Below are positions 21,659 to 33,049 of a DNA stretch of 64,000 nt, in pieces (within the stretch, counting starts at the first letter, position 1; the number at the start of each line of letters is the position of its first letter). The notes under the pieces were generated by a model. That model was not told where the DNA came from, made no database searches, and saw nothing but the letters and a program-made list of their open reading frames with translations. Made by a program: the position numbers and the translations under genes. Origin of the DNA: Bathynomus jamesi (Eukaryota > Arthropoda > Malacostraca > Isopoda > Cirolanidae); contig JAJOZX010012288.1 in assembly GCA_023014485.1 (NCBI GenBank), forward strand, positions 1-64,000, read 5' to 3'.

Positions 21659-22915
21659 AGGTCATCCCATAAGTAATGTCGTTTTTTACGATAGATTAAG
21701 TTTAAACTAGTCCTACTCGGTTTAAGCATAAATTTTCCGAAGGTTATATCTAAGATCTATCGTGTTTCGCTACATACTTTACAGACCTTAACCAGCGAAG
21801 ACGTGCGTTTTGCTTTATGTGAACCCCTCAAACATGACGGTATTAGAAGAGCATATCAGGCATATAATGCTTTGAGAGTTCAAAAAAGGAAATAGTGCTA
21901 CTGAAGCAACGCGAAACATTCAGGACGTTTATGGCAACGATATTCTGCATGTGAGGAAATGTCAAAGATGGTTTCAAAAGTTTAGGAATGGTGACTGCTG
22001 TTTGACAGATGCAGCATGCTCTGGACGCCCTGCTGAGTTTGATGATGACCTGCTGTTAGCCGCACTTGAAGAAGACACTTCAACAACTGTCGAAGAATTG
22101 GCCCAGAAACTCAATTCATCCCCGTCCACCATCCATCGACATTGGCAACTCGGGAAAGTGCCTAAGTTAGGAAAATGGGTGCCACATGAATTGTCGGTCA
22201 ACAATCTGAGGGGGCGGGTAAACATTAGCACAGCTCTTCATTCCCGTGAACTCCAAGATCCGTTTTTGCACCGTTTAGTGACTGGTGATGAAAAGTGGAT
22301 ACTGTACCAGAATGTTAAGCGCCGTCGACAGTGGGTTTGTGCCGGAGAACCAGCAACACCACAGCCAAAACCAAATCTTCACCCTCGGAAGGTGTTGCTT
22401 AGTGTTTGGTGGGATAAAGGTGGTGTAACACTTTGAAACCTTACCACACAACCAAACAATCACCGCTCAACTCTACTGTCAACTGGATCGATTGAACACT
22501 GCACTAAAAGAAGGGAGACCACCTTTGGTTAATCGGAAAGGAATAGTGTTCCACCACCACAACGCACGTCCTCATACCGCTCGGATCACTTCTGCAAAAA
22601 TTGAGGAGTTTGGGTGGGAAAAACTTCCACATCCTCCAGACCTTGCACCTTCAGATTATCTTCTCTTCTCGAGTCTGCAAAACTATCTTGACGAGAAACA
22701 GTATACTTCTTTAGATGACCTGCACACCAGTCTTTGTACGTTTTTTGCCTCAAAACCGCCTGAATTTTATAAACATGGCATTGAAAAGCTTGTAGGACGT
22801 TGGCAGTGTGTCATTGATTCCGATGGAAAATATATAGTGGATTAAAAAGTTTGTCCAGTTTTTTTTTGTCCTTCAAATTCCGATCTAAAAAACGACATTA
22901 CTTATGGGATGACCT
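21659..22915 (+). mobile_element. mariner element, ~1.26 kb, complete ends
   Basis: Inverted terminal repeats of about 28 bases: GGTCATCCCATAAGTAATGT on the left and its exact complement on the right. The size is typical of a full mariner. It encodes a nearly full transposase that is broken. TA-rich simple sequence flanks both ends, so the TA target duplication cannot be read reliably. Confidence 0.95.
21834..22845 (+). pseudogene. mariner transposase, nearly full length
   Basis: The start ATG at 21834 opens TVLEEHIRHIML. A stop (TGA) then interrupts before EFKKGNSATEATRNIQ. Helix-turn-helix and linker follow, with RWFQKFRNGD and SGRPAEFDDD. The first catalytic block is VTGDEKWILYQN near 22285. 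A frame shift near 22430 separates GGV from HFETLPHNQTI. The second block reads HHNARPHTA near 22555, where the family has HDNARPH, so the second catalytic Asp is His. The third block, PPDLAPSDYLLF near 22635, is kept. The tail YKHGIEKLVGRWQCVIDSDG matches the family's C-terminus and normal length. Inactive by at least three lesions. Confidence 0.95.
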
Positions 22916-22926
22916 GATATATATAT

Positions 22927-22959
<33 letters not shown>

Positions 22960-22968
22960 TATATATAA
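22916..22968. repeat. TA / CATA simple repeat
   Basis: TA run, then (CATA)n, then TA run, lying between the mariner right end and LINE-A ORF1. Confidence 0.9.
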
Positions 22969-22969
22969 G

Positions 22970-23764
22970 AAATGGAGAAAGCAAACTCTTGTGTTGCAAA
23001 AAAGGATAAAATAATGGGGAAACAAGAGTTCGGAAATGTCCCAATGAAAATTCGGATAGATATGAGAGAAAATAACGAACAATAATATGAACAATATAAT
23101 ACGGAATGAAGACATAGATGAAAGAAGAGAGAAGTAAAAGTTGCGAGGTAGTAAAACTGTCCAACGAGCGAAATGATAAAAAGAACTAAAAACGTAGGAA
23201 ATAAACAGCCAAAGAAAAATAATGATAATACCAAAATTAATAATATTGAAAATAGAGGTAAGAAGTAGAAGCGTAGAAAATATCGTATATAAATCATATA
23301 TAAATACTACGCAAAAGGGAACTGCAGATATCGGGATGGGCATTCGGCAATGCATCTACGCACATCCCACATTAACACGCATTACACAAGTGGATAGTGC
23401 AAATTTGAAAAGAAAATGCAAGTTCCACCATCTCGCTGTCTGCAACACCTATGCAAGATATGGGAGGTGCAAATGCGGACAAAAATGCCGCTGCCACCAT
23501 CCTCAAAGGAATGCAACGGGTGAACAGGAAAAACGAACATCAAAGAAGGGTACCAATTTTTTAGACGTAGCCAACACAATTCAGCTGCTTAATCTATCCA
23601 GCAAATACAAAGTCAGCTGACAAATATAGGAATTCGAGAGCCGAACAGAAGGAACGCACAAAGACTTCATGAGTTATCTGGACAACATGTACGACAAAGA
23701 TAAAAAGAGGCAAATTCTCGGACTACAAGGTGCTGGTGCTTGCAGTCATCATTCCATAAAAAAA
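22970..23764 (+). pseudogene. LINE-A copy 2, ORF1 with CCCH zinc fingers (5' part)
   Basis: Plus-strand frames give a basic, low-complexity N-terminal region. A degenerate finger YKYYAKGNCRYRDGHSAMH follows near 23300-23355. Next is an intact C-x8-C-x5-C-x3-H finger, CNTYARYGRCKCGQKCRCHH, near 23440-23500. After that come TIQLLNLSSKYK and, in another frame, KDFMSYLDNMYDKDKK-like residues. Frame shifts break it. It stops at the left end of the Sola2-like transposon, and a frame resumes after 28424 just before the endonuclease ORF, so I infer it is ORF1 of the same LINE. CCCH fingers bind RNA in known proteins; an RNA-packaging role here is inference. Confidence 0.65.
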
Positions 23765-26700
23765 TTTACACCACACCATTTTAGATTTTGTTGAGCTGCA
23801 GGGAACCAATAGGCTTTGAAGAATGATGAAAATAGCAATTTAAATTTTTGTAATCGGACCTACGATTCTCGAGTTATAACACTTCAAAGTTTGACACTTT
23901 TGCCACTGGGTGGCGCTGAGCGCGCCATTTTATTTTTTAAAAATTTCCTTAAAATCATCGTTGTATGTTCAATTTTAACAAACAAAGTGTCAAATCCTAC
24001 ATTTTTGAAGGCAAGGAATTAAAAAATAACAAAAATGTGGAAAATATTCACCCTTCCAAGTCATATCTTGCATATTTTATCTTCTCGGGACCAAAAAAAT
24101 GGGTCGGCTTTGAAGGCCTGTATCTAGGGTCTGCATAGGTTTTTTTTAAGGGAAATGCAGTATTATTTTGGATAGACACATGAGAAATCATGTTTAAAAA
24201 ATCTCATATATATATATTTTCTTTCTGTATGATTTTACAGGCATGAGAGTATACCACATTTTCTTCTTGTACGAAAGTGGGATTAACTATTTATTTTAAC
24301 AATTTAATAATGGTAGCATTGTAACTTTCTATCACTGATTTCAATTCTCTGTCTTCATATTGTTTAACTAAAATTTTAAATGCTCTTGATAAAATTTCCT
24401 CGACTTAATTCTGAGCTGTGTGGCCCTTAATTTAATTATAAGAACAGCCACAATAACTTTACCTAAATTGTATTTTCTACGTTAAAACTTTATTGATAGC
24501 TTAGTAGTACACTACATAATATTTTTGTATACAATTATTAATACATAATATTTTGGAGACAAAAGATAGGCAGCTTTCAAGGATGGTATTGCTTATATGC
24601 AATATATGCTTATATGTACTTTTTAATTGAATAGAACATCTTATATTTTTACCACACTATATCTTAAATCATAGACTGCTCTAAAATAATCTCAAAATTG
24701 ATTTGTGAATTGATTGTGATGATTCATTAACAGTGCTATAGTATGCTTCAGAAATGGACATGGAAACAGAATTTTCCCTTTGTTTAATTGGAATGGTTAA
24801 AGGTTCAGAAGACTCGTGTCATAAAACATGGTACAACAAGAATACAGGCTACAGACATCTTGCAGAACTGGCAGAAGACGAGGTTGAACTGCTTACTTGG
24901 CGGTCTGGCATAAAGCCACAACTAGAAAATGGAACTCTCTCTTTGAATGATGAAAGTAAAGTTTGTTTTCATCACTACGACGTGTACATCAAACGATATG
25001 AAAATCGCCAGAAAAAATGCTGCAACCCTTTTACTCTGCATGGTTGCGTAGGTAGGCACAAGCAGAAGATGCGGAATGGTTCGCATGTGATTACTGTTGA
25101 CTTGGCCTGTCAACTTTCATCATCATCTATTCAGGTAATCCCTGGTCAAAAGCTCTGCTTGGAATGTTGGAAACGTGCAAAATCCATTGTTCAGAATAGT
25201 TCATCTGACGAAAGTGTGTGTAATGATTCTCAAAGAAATGATCCTGTTTATCAACTCCTGAACTCACCTCTGAATTGTTGGAGACTTCGCTTACAGCTTG
25301 CGGAGTATCTCCATTGAAATCCCATGGCAAGTCAAAACGACAAAAAATTTCACATGTCCAACAAAAGATAGAAGCAGCAGCAAAATATATGGAGACTGCA
25401 TTCACGTCCACAGGTTTAGACTTGCCATCTTGCTCCAAAACTCAACTTCCCCATAATTCAGATGCAGAGGACCTTAACGAATTAATGGATGATTTAAAAA
25501 CCAAATATTGTCTAACAGAAAATAAAGCTGAAAAAGTTCAAATCATTACGTTAAAACCTAAATCTTGGACCACAGCTGAAACAATGAAATTTTTTGGTGC
25601 CAACAAATACTCAATTCAATCAGCCATCAACTTAAAAAAACAGTATGGTGTTTTGGCCAAACCCACTAGAGCTGCAAGAAAAGGACTTGAAGAATCCACA
25701 ATCAATACCGTTATTAACTTTTATCAGGATGACAAGTATTCAAGAGAAATGCCTAGTGCAAAGGACTACATTAGCATATCGTACAAAGTCCATAAACAAA
25801 AAAGACTGCTTCTTTGCAACCTGAAAGAACTGTACTGTTCAGTTTAAAGATAGACATCCAGACATGAAAATAGGTTTTTCAAAATTCTGCTCACTTCGTC
25901 CAAAGTGGTGTAAGGTTGTTGGCTCTGCTGGTGGGCATTCCGTCTGTGTTTGCTCCATGCATCAAAACGCTGTCCTTGCTGCCCATGCATTGAACCTGGA
26001 TTACAAACATTTAATGCAGATGGTTGTATGTGATTTGTCGAGCAAGCTATGTATGGTACATCGTTGTTCAAATTGCCCTAGTAAAGAAAGACTGATCAAC
26101 TTTCTTAAAGAATCCTTTCCAGATTTTGATGAACATGACCAAATTACATTCCAGCAGTGGCAATCTACCGATCATACAACAACAGTATCAGTGGTTATGG
26201 ATTCTTTGAGTTTTTGGCTTCTAAAATTGACATCTCATTCCTACATTTCCAAATGTCAAGTACGTTACCTCAACAAACTAAAACAAGAACTTTGTGAATC
26301 CTTCAACCTGCATCATTCTTGCTGATTTTGCTGAAAATTATTCAATGGCCATTCAGGATGCAGTTCAAGGTAGCACTGGACTAAGCAACAATGTACTATC
26401 CATCCTATTGTGTTATATCATTTGATTCCTCTGGTAAGCTTCAGACAAAATCATTTGGCTTTTTCTCTGATGACCTTGAACATGAAACTGGATTTGTTTA
26501 TCATCTTCAAACTGTTCTGTTCTTTCTTCATTCGTTCGTATTTGCCCCATATCTCAAAAATTGAATATTTCTCTGATGGATGCTCCGGTCAGTACAAAAA
26601 CTTCAAAAATTTTCTTAATTTAACCTTTCACAAACAAGATTTCGAACTCAATGCAACATGGAACTTCTTTGCCACCAGTCATGGAAAATCTCCATGTGAT

Positions 26701-28423
26701 GGTCTTGGTGGAACTATTAAAAGAAAACTGCTTCATGAAAGTTTAACTAACAGAGAAAGATCAGATTATTTCTGCCGTTCAAGCTTTCATTTTTTGTAAA
26801 AGCAGCAGCATGCCTTCAATACAGTTCTTTTATATTGCTAAAGACGAACTTATACCAGTAAGAGCCACTTTAGAAGAAAGGTTCAAAATTGGAACAACTG
26901 TTCCTGGAAGAAGCAGCTTTCATGTCTTCATTCCAGAAAAGATTGGCTGCATCTCCTACAAAAGAACTGCAGAGGATGAGGAACTTTCAGGAACGTTTTC
27001 TTTTTTCAGTTCACCATCCACTGTATCAACAACATTGATACAGGTATGCCCATGCACCCTTACTTAAACTACTAAACAGTACTTAAACTACATGATTATG
27101 TTGCTGCCATGTATGACAGTTATTGGTGGATTGGAGTGATTACTGATGTTGATAAGGAATCTGATGACTGAGGTTAAATTCATGACACCTCACGGTCCAA
27201 GACAGACATTCTCTTGGCCAACTCGGGATGATATCTGCTGGATTCCAAAGTCAAATATATTGAGAATATTCACTGCACCGATTACTACATCAGGACGTGT
27301 GTACAAAATATCAGATGAGGATTTCACTGCTCTCATTGAATTTTAGTTACAAACCAAACACACACTAAACTTATTGTAATAGGTGCTTCTTAGATCCACT
27401 TTTGTGAGCACAATGAACAATATACGTTTGTGTAACCAAATATGTATTCATGTAAAGATTTGTATTCAACTTTTTGAAAATAAAATGTTTAGAAAAAAAA
27501 AAAAACACTAAATCTACCATAGCTAGTCCAAAGTCTAGTTGAGAAAATGGTGATGGGTGTTACAGCCATAGGGAAGTTCCTCAAAACTTAACAAGTGATG
27601 TTAACGGTCTAAACTAGGTTTAATGGCAGAAATGTTTCACTCTACAAATTTTGGTGCCAGAAATAAAACATTTAAAAAATAATCTATTTATGGCATTTAA
27701 ATGTTACTGATTCCAGTGGAATTGTCCGTTACGCTTACCATTAAATGAAAGATATTATGGCCTCTTTTACTGTAGTTTTTCCATTTTTATGTAGTTTTTG
27801 GATTCCTTGCCCTCTGAATTGTAGGAATTTGACATCTTGTTTTGTATTGAACTGATAAAAATTGTAATTTTAGAGCATTTCTTGCAAATAGCAATGAGGT
27901 GCGAGCGCACAATCCCATTTTCGTACAAGAAAATGTGGCATGCTCTCATGCCTGTAAAATCATACAGAAAGATAATATATCCGAGATTTTTTTAAACATG
28001 ATTTCTCATATGTCTATCCTAAATAATGCTGCATTTCATTGAAAAAAAACCTATGCAGACCAGAGATACAGGCCCTCATAGCACTCACTTTTTTTTTTGG
28101 TCCGAAAAGATAAAATATGGAGGATACGACTTGGAAGGGTGAATTTTTTCCACATTTTATATCATTTTTGGATTCCTTGCCCTCAAAAATGTAGGACTTG
28201 ACACTGTTAGAATTGAACAAAAAATGAAGATTTTAAAGAAATTTAAAAAAATAAAATGGCGCTCTTAGCGCCACCTAGTGGCAAAGGTGTCAAACTTTGA
28301 AGTGCTATAACTCGAGAACCGTAGGTCTGATTACAAAAATTTAAATTGCTATTTTCATCATTTTTCAAGGCTTATTGGCTCCCTCCAGCTCAACAAAATC
28401 CAAAATGGTGTGGTTTACACCCC
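23765..28423 (+). mobile_element. 4.65-kb DNA transposon, Sola2-like, with ~0.5-kb inverted ends
   Basis: Left arm about 23765-24290 and right arm about 27905-28423 are inverted copies over more than 500 bases. They share GTTGAGCTGSAGGGARCCAA-type words, CTCGAGTTATA, GGTGGCGCTRAG and a TTTTACAGGCATGAGAG block. The interior encodes one long transposase in broken frames on the plus strand. It interrupts LINE-A. Four-base target duplications expected for Sola could not be confirmed, because the outermost bases are diverged. Confidence 0.85.
24754..27346 (+). pseudogene. Sola2-like DDE transposase, broken
   Basis: Plus-strand frames form a protein of about 850 codons. The N-terminal half has cysteine-rich segments (KKCCNPFTLHGC, GQKLCLECW) like a zinc-binding region, then FFGANKYSIQSAINLKKQYG. 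The core includes GFSKFCSLRPKWC near 25875, HSVCVCSMHQNA, TFQQWQSTDHTT near 26150, and IEYFSDGCSGQYKNFKNFLN near 26560, probably with a catalytic Asp. NFFATSHGKSPCDGLGGTIK follows near 26665. The C-terminal part has YVAAMYDSYWWIGVITDV and WPTRDDICWIPKSNIL. At least five frame changes or stops, near 25310, 25845, 26325, 26800 and 27165. The Sola2 name is from resemblance and is tentative; the transposase class is firm. Confidence 0.75.
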
Positions 28424-31200
28424 TGACTGAATTATAATGGAATGACAACGAAACCGGCACCACCATTAGAAAACGAATCTGACCCACCTGTATGCGAAAA
28501 CGACAGAAAAAACAAATAATCCTAGCCAACATTCAGGGCCTTAAATCAAATCATTCCCCGGACAAAGTTTTATACCTGAAAGGACTCGTGCAAGAAGCAG
28601 GAGCAGACTTTGCATATCTCACGGAAACTCGTCTAAAAGAGTGCCAGGCGAACTGTGAAAACGAGTTCTGTGTTGACAAAAAAGAAATACAAATTGACAA
28701 CTATAACGTACTCCGAGCAGACAGAACAGCGAGACGTAAAGGGGACGTGTTATTTACACACGCGAAAGGCATATGGCAGAAATGACTAAGTACCTCAAAT
28801 AGCTACGTAGAATGTGTAGCAGCAAAACCTGAAAAATTAAATATGATCCTAATTGTAATGTAAAGACCCGAAACACGCCAACCTCAAAATTTTCAGATTC
28901 CATTACAGAGGTAAGAAACTGGGTAAAAGATTTACACTCTCCAACCCCAAGTATTTTTCTGTGGTGATTTTAATTTCCCATTCATGAAATATAAAAGGAT
29001 AGGAAAAAATATATGTATACACCAGGACAAGGGGGGCACACGGGAAGACCAGGAGCAGGTAAAAATGCCACTAGCTCTAGCTGAGGAATTTATGTTAACG
29101 CAAGAAAACAGAAAACACAAGAATAAAAACTGCCTACATTTGATATTCACAAACATCAGCAACCTAACTGATAATGTAGAAATATCCCCAAATATAATAT
29201 CGGACCACAACATTATTGAAATAACCAATATCCCAAAAATACAACAGAGGAAAGAGAAGCAGGTTCGAAAGACAAGAGAGGTCATTGTTCCGAAAGAGAA
29301 AAAGAGTGACTGCAAAATTAAGTAACTGTAAAGATAACATCAGAAAAATATTAAATGATAAACTGCAGAGTATCGATTCCGTCATATAGGAACTAATTGA
29401 GAAGCATACAGAAAAAGACGACGACGACGACGCAAAAGAAACGATAAAGGTTAACTCAAAGTACTTCTATAATTTTGCAAAAAGGAAGTCGAAAAACCAT
29501 GCGACTATCGGACCTCTGAAAAACGAGAACAGTGCTTTATCTGATGATCTAACAGAAGTATCTGAAATATTAAGAGCTCAGTACGAATCATCTTTCAGTA
29601 TCTCAAAAACTAACAAACTGATATGCGATAGAAACGCATTCTTTGAAGAAGAACTACAAGGGGAAAGTATAACGAACTTCGACTTTACGACAGATGATAT
29701 TACACAAGCTATAGGGAAATTAAAAGCACACTCAGCGGCAGGACCGGACAAATGGAATGCCACTGATCAAAAATCAAAAACTACAAGAATGCAATCGCTG
29801 AGCCCCTATATTGGATATGGAGACGATCACTTGACACGGGAGAAATACCGGGCATCCTGAACAGCGCGAACAGTCCCAATATATACAAGAGGAGATCGAT
29901 CAGAGGCCAAAAGGTTTTTGAGCAGGCTAGCATACATATTACATAATGTACCAAGAACATCTCGATGTGGAATCCTCCAAACAATTGGCAAGACTTGTAA
30001 ACCTACGATTCAGTCACCATTAACACCCAGGTACAAGAAGCAGCGTGTTGAATGGGCGTGTCAGTACGTGAAAACAGATTTTAATACTGTATTGTTAACC
30101 GATGAATGAAGAGCAACCCTTGAGGGATCTGATGGTTGGTCAAGAAGATGGATTGCTAAGGGTCAATCTCTACCATGGAATGAGGTTTTCCTTTAGAAAG
30201 TTTGTGTAAGACTGGGCATTCATTTTTACACTATCAGGCACTCTGTATGGGACAGCTACTTCATTGCCTATCAATCCTGCCCAAAACATGACACTACCTC
30301 CACCTAGGAAAATTACAAAATGACAATGAAACATCATTCCAGTGGGCAGAAAACAACAATATGAAGTTCAACGAAGAAAAATCCCAACTTCTAAGATATG
30401 GTAATAAGAGCGCTACAGAAAAAAGGGTACAAAATTATGCAAGCCAAACAGATAATACCAAATCTACAAGTCAGGGATCTGGGAATAATAATAATGTCGG
30501 ATACAGAATTCAGAGAGCACATCATCAAAATTACAACGGCTAGAAAAATAATGGGAATCATCTGGAGGAGCTTCCGCAGCAGAAAAGCAAACATCACGCT
30601 CAAATTATGGAAGAGCCTAGTCCTACCGATAATTGAGTATTGCTCAGTACTCACAAGCCCATACAGAAAAGACTGAGAACATTGAAACTATACAAAGGAC
30701 TTTTACGTCTAAGATAGAAGAAACGGAAAGTGAAGACACTGGTCTCGACTACAATCTCAAACTCTACTGTCTCGAAAGAAGGCGAGAGCGGTACACAATA
30801 ATATACATATGGAAAATACTTGGGATTTGTCCCTAACCTTAGAAATGAAATACAAAAACTGGAATGAGAGAAGAGGCAGATTTTGTAGTCACAGCTGCTG
30901 TTGGACAGGGGGCCATGAAAACGAGGATGAAAAATTCCCTCAGAATACGAGGCCCAAAGCTTTTCAATGCTCTACCGAGAGAAGTAAGGAATCTCCAGCA
31001 CACCGACCTGAATAATTTCAAGAACCAGCTGGACAGATTCCTGTGCAAAGTCCCTGACCAACCATGTGTAGCTAGCTACGAGGGCAGGAGATGATCAGAC
31101 AGCAATTCCCTCCTTCGCCAAATCCCGCAAATGAGGCGGGATGCTGCAGAGCGGTCGACCCTAGGTCGATCCTGAACCGTCGTTCGAACTCACTCACTCT
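28424..31200 (+). pseudogene. LINE-A copy 2, ORF2 (endonuclease and reverse transcriptase)
   Basis: ORF2 opens near 28492 with RKRQKKQIILANIQGLKSNH and FAYLTETRLKECQ, the start of an APE endonuclease. ISDHNIIEITN near 29200 is its last catalytic block. Between them stops occur near 28785 and 28860. The pre-RT region (KVNSKYFYNFAKRKSKNHAT) lies near 29450, followed by DDITQAIGKLKAHSAAGPDK near 29690. The RT core is then interrupted by a Tc1 piece, and similarity resumes at about 30300 through the thumb and tail to 31080. The tail ends GGTCGATCCTGAACCGTCGT. Relative to copy 3 it lacks about 210 bases near 29232. Confidence 0.9.
29915..30300. pseudogene. rearranged Tc1-like transposase fragment
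   Basis: 29930-30180 reads on the plus strand as a Tc1 transposase middle (RTSRCGILQTIGKT, RVEWACQYVKTDFNTVLLTDE, then GSDGWSRRWIAKGQ). From about 30190 to 30300 the next part of the same protein (GGGSVMFWAGLIGNEVAVPY, PDSVKMNAQSY) reads on the minus strand. One half has therefore been inverted at about 30185. It sits inside the LINE-A reverse transcriptase. Confidence 0.8.
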
Positions 31201-31215
31201 CTCACACACACTTTT

Positions 31216-31218
<3 letters not shown>

Positions 31219-31252
<34 letters not shown>
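31219..31252. repeat. (TG)(TA)n microsatellite
   Basis: TG then TA run between the LINE-A tail and the SINE head. Confidence 0.9.
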
Positions 31253-31256
<4 letters not shown>

Positions 31257-31537
31257 CTCGGTGGTGGGTAGCGTCGCTGACTACGAATCCATCGGCCCCG
31301 GGTTCGAGACCCGACGGCAGTCGGCGCGCAGCAAAACCCAGCTGTTCATCCTTCCACACAATAAAGAAAGTAGAACTTTGGTAGATAAATAGGTACCCAA
31401 GGTGGCCTAGTGGTTAAGACGCTGGGCTGCTGATGGGGCGTGGTTCGGATTCCACGTTAAACTGTAGGTCTAAGGTGGAGTGAAAAGCTTGACCTTCGTC
31501 AAAATGAACAGTTCGGGCGGAAGCTAACCAAAGGTTA
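31253..31537 (+). mobile_element. dimeric tRNA-derived SINE, copy 2
   Basis: Same order as at 15005-15290. Unit 1 has GGTTCGAGACC near 31300 but a shortened A-box region. The linker has CAGCTGTTCATCCTTCC. Unit 2 has GGCCTAGTGGTTAAGACGC and the B box GGTTCGGATTCC near 31443. The tail is GGCGGAAGCTAACCAAAGG. The two copies are very similar over about 280 bases. The copy begins right after a TA run that follows the LINE-A tail. Confidence 0.9.
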
Positions 31538-31609
31538 TTTATTTATTTTAACAAGTCCGTTACCATATGAAATTAATGTTTTCTGTTTCAGGCTTATTAT
31601 AATTGATGA

Positions 31610-32270
31610 ACAATATGGCTGATTACAACCCACAAGAGAAAGTAAAATAAGTTTTATTAAATGTAGCTGGTAGAAGTCAACGAGAAGTATGTGATTAATT
31701 TCACAGACTTTATCCTGACTGATCGAAGCCAAGTCACGCAATGGTTACGTCAGCGTTCTTCTACTAGCGAAGATAGTTCCGTAATTGTTCTTGCTAAATC
31801 TCAAGGTAGCCCCCAACGATCGTTATTCATTACGATAAACTGCCCACGAAGCAGGAAGCAGTCGCGCGTTTGTGTACAGAATCTTTAAACGATATAGGTT
31901 TCGCCCAAACAGGAACTACATGGGGATGACGCAGATTGCAGGGTGGAATTCTGTAAGTGGGTATCATAACGGGTAGAAGAACAACCCACGCTGCTCTCCG
32001 ATATTTTATTGAGCGACGAGGCATGTTTTCATCTGAAGCGAATAGTCAATCGCTATATTTTCCGATATTGGAGTGATGATAATCCACGTGCTCAGATCGA
32101 TCCAAAAATTACGGTGTGGGCAATGATTCATGGCGACGTACTTTTGGTACCATACTTTTGTTTGGAGGAAATATAAACGGTGACACGTACTTAGCAATGC
32201 TAAGAGAGGTCTTGCATACTTATCTGGATGAAATGCCTCTGCATGCCCATAATCATCTATGGCAACGGAC
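31610..32270 (+). pseudogene. IS630-like transposase relic
   Basis: Plus-strand pieces in several frames: MADYNPQEKVK at about 31616, CRVEFCKWVS near 31940, then DILLSDEACFHLKRIVNRY near 32005-32055 with the first catalytic Asp. YWSDDNPRAQIDPKITVWA follows near 32065, then NGDTYLAMLREVLHTYLDEM near 32180-32240. This is the N-terminal and first-core part of the same superfamily as the genes near 8.5 and 61.8 kb, but from a different family. The distal catalytic part is absent. Stops and frame shifts throughout. Confidence 0.8.
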
Positions 32271-32821
32271 TTAAATTTTTAAACAAAGTCAGATACCACA
32301 ATTTAATAGTTAGATACTGGCAAAACACCACCGAAAATCCTAAATAAAACAACGAGGAACACTTTTATGAAGGTTTTTACCCACAAGAAAAACACCCCAA
32401 AAACATAGTTTATAAATAAAACGCCTTCAACCTCCTTTTATATTGAAAAAAACCCCTATGTTAACTCGCATTAAAATACAAAATCCTACTTTAAGAAGGT
32501 TCTAAAAAAATAACGCTTCAAAGCCCTAATCTTAAATGATAAAAATGCATTGAAGCACAACCTACTTTCACCCGAGAAACAGACTTCGTCTTTTCCCAAA
32601 TAAAATGAGAAAAAAAATTATGTACATAGCATAAAAAGGAGCCTTCAATTCTAAAATGTACCCCAGACCTATAAAAATAAAGGTTTAACATTTAAAAATA
32701 AGAACTTTTCAGAAATACACAAACGAATTCTTCGCGAGTGAATGAAATTTCCATGTAAAAATGTATGACGTCTTCGGATGAGATAGAGATAGATAGATAG
32801 ATAGATATATCCTCAATACCA
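32271..32821. other. non-coding A-rich stretch
   Basis: No gene recognised. A short (GATA)n run lies near 32786-32805. Confidence 0.5.
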
Positions 32822-33047
32822 TACAGACGATTGACAAAAGTAAATAGACATTCATTTTTTTTTTTTTTCAATAATTTTTTGACTATTATAAAAAGTCAAA
32901 TATTGAATTAATAAAAAACGGACTTTAAAATTTTGTTCCTTTTCCCTTTATTCATTAAATAAATTTTTCATTATTTATTAACTTCTACAATCAAATAAAA
33001 TATTTAGGGGGGGGAAAGTGTCTATTTACTTCTGTCAACCCTCTGTA
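32822..33047. mobile_element. MITE with TACAG-type ends, copy 1
   Basis: Left end TACAGACGATTGACAAAAGT and, inverted, right end TACAGAGGGTTGACAGAAGT. Both are followed by AAATAGACA. The core is AT-rich and non-coding. A second member is at 55390-55640. Confidence 0.85.
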
Positions 33048-33049
33048 GA

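Noticed and set aside
22885..23355. Hydrophobic minus-strand frames of up to 156 codons
   Set aside because: They are antisense to the basic LINE-A ORF1 region and end in TA/CATA repeats; the hydrophobicity comes from an A-rich opposite strand.
32271..32821. Mitochondrial insertion
   Set aside because: The A-rich composition suggested it, but no mitochondrial gene reading could be supported.
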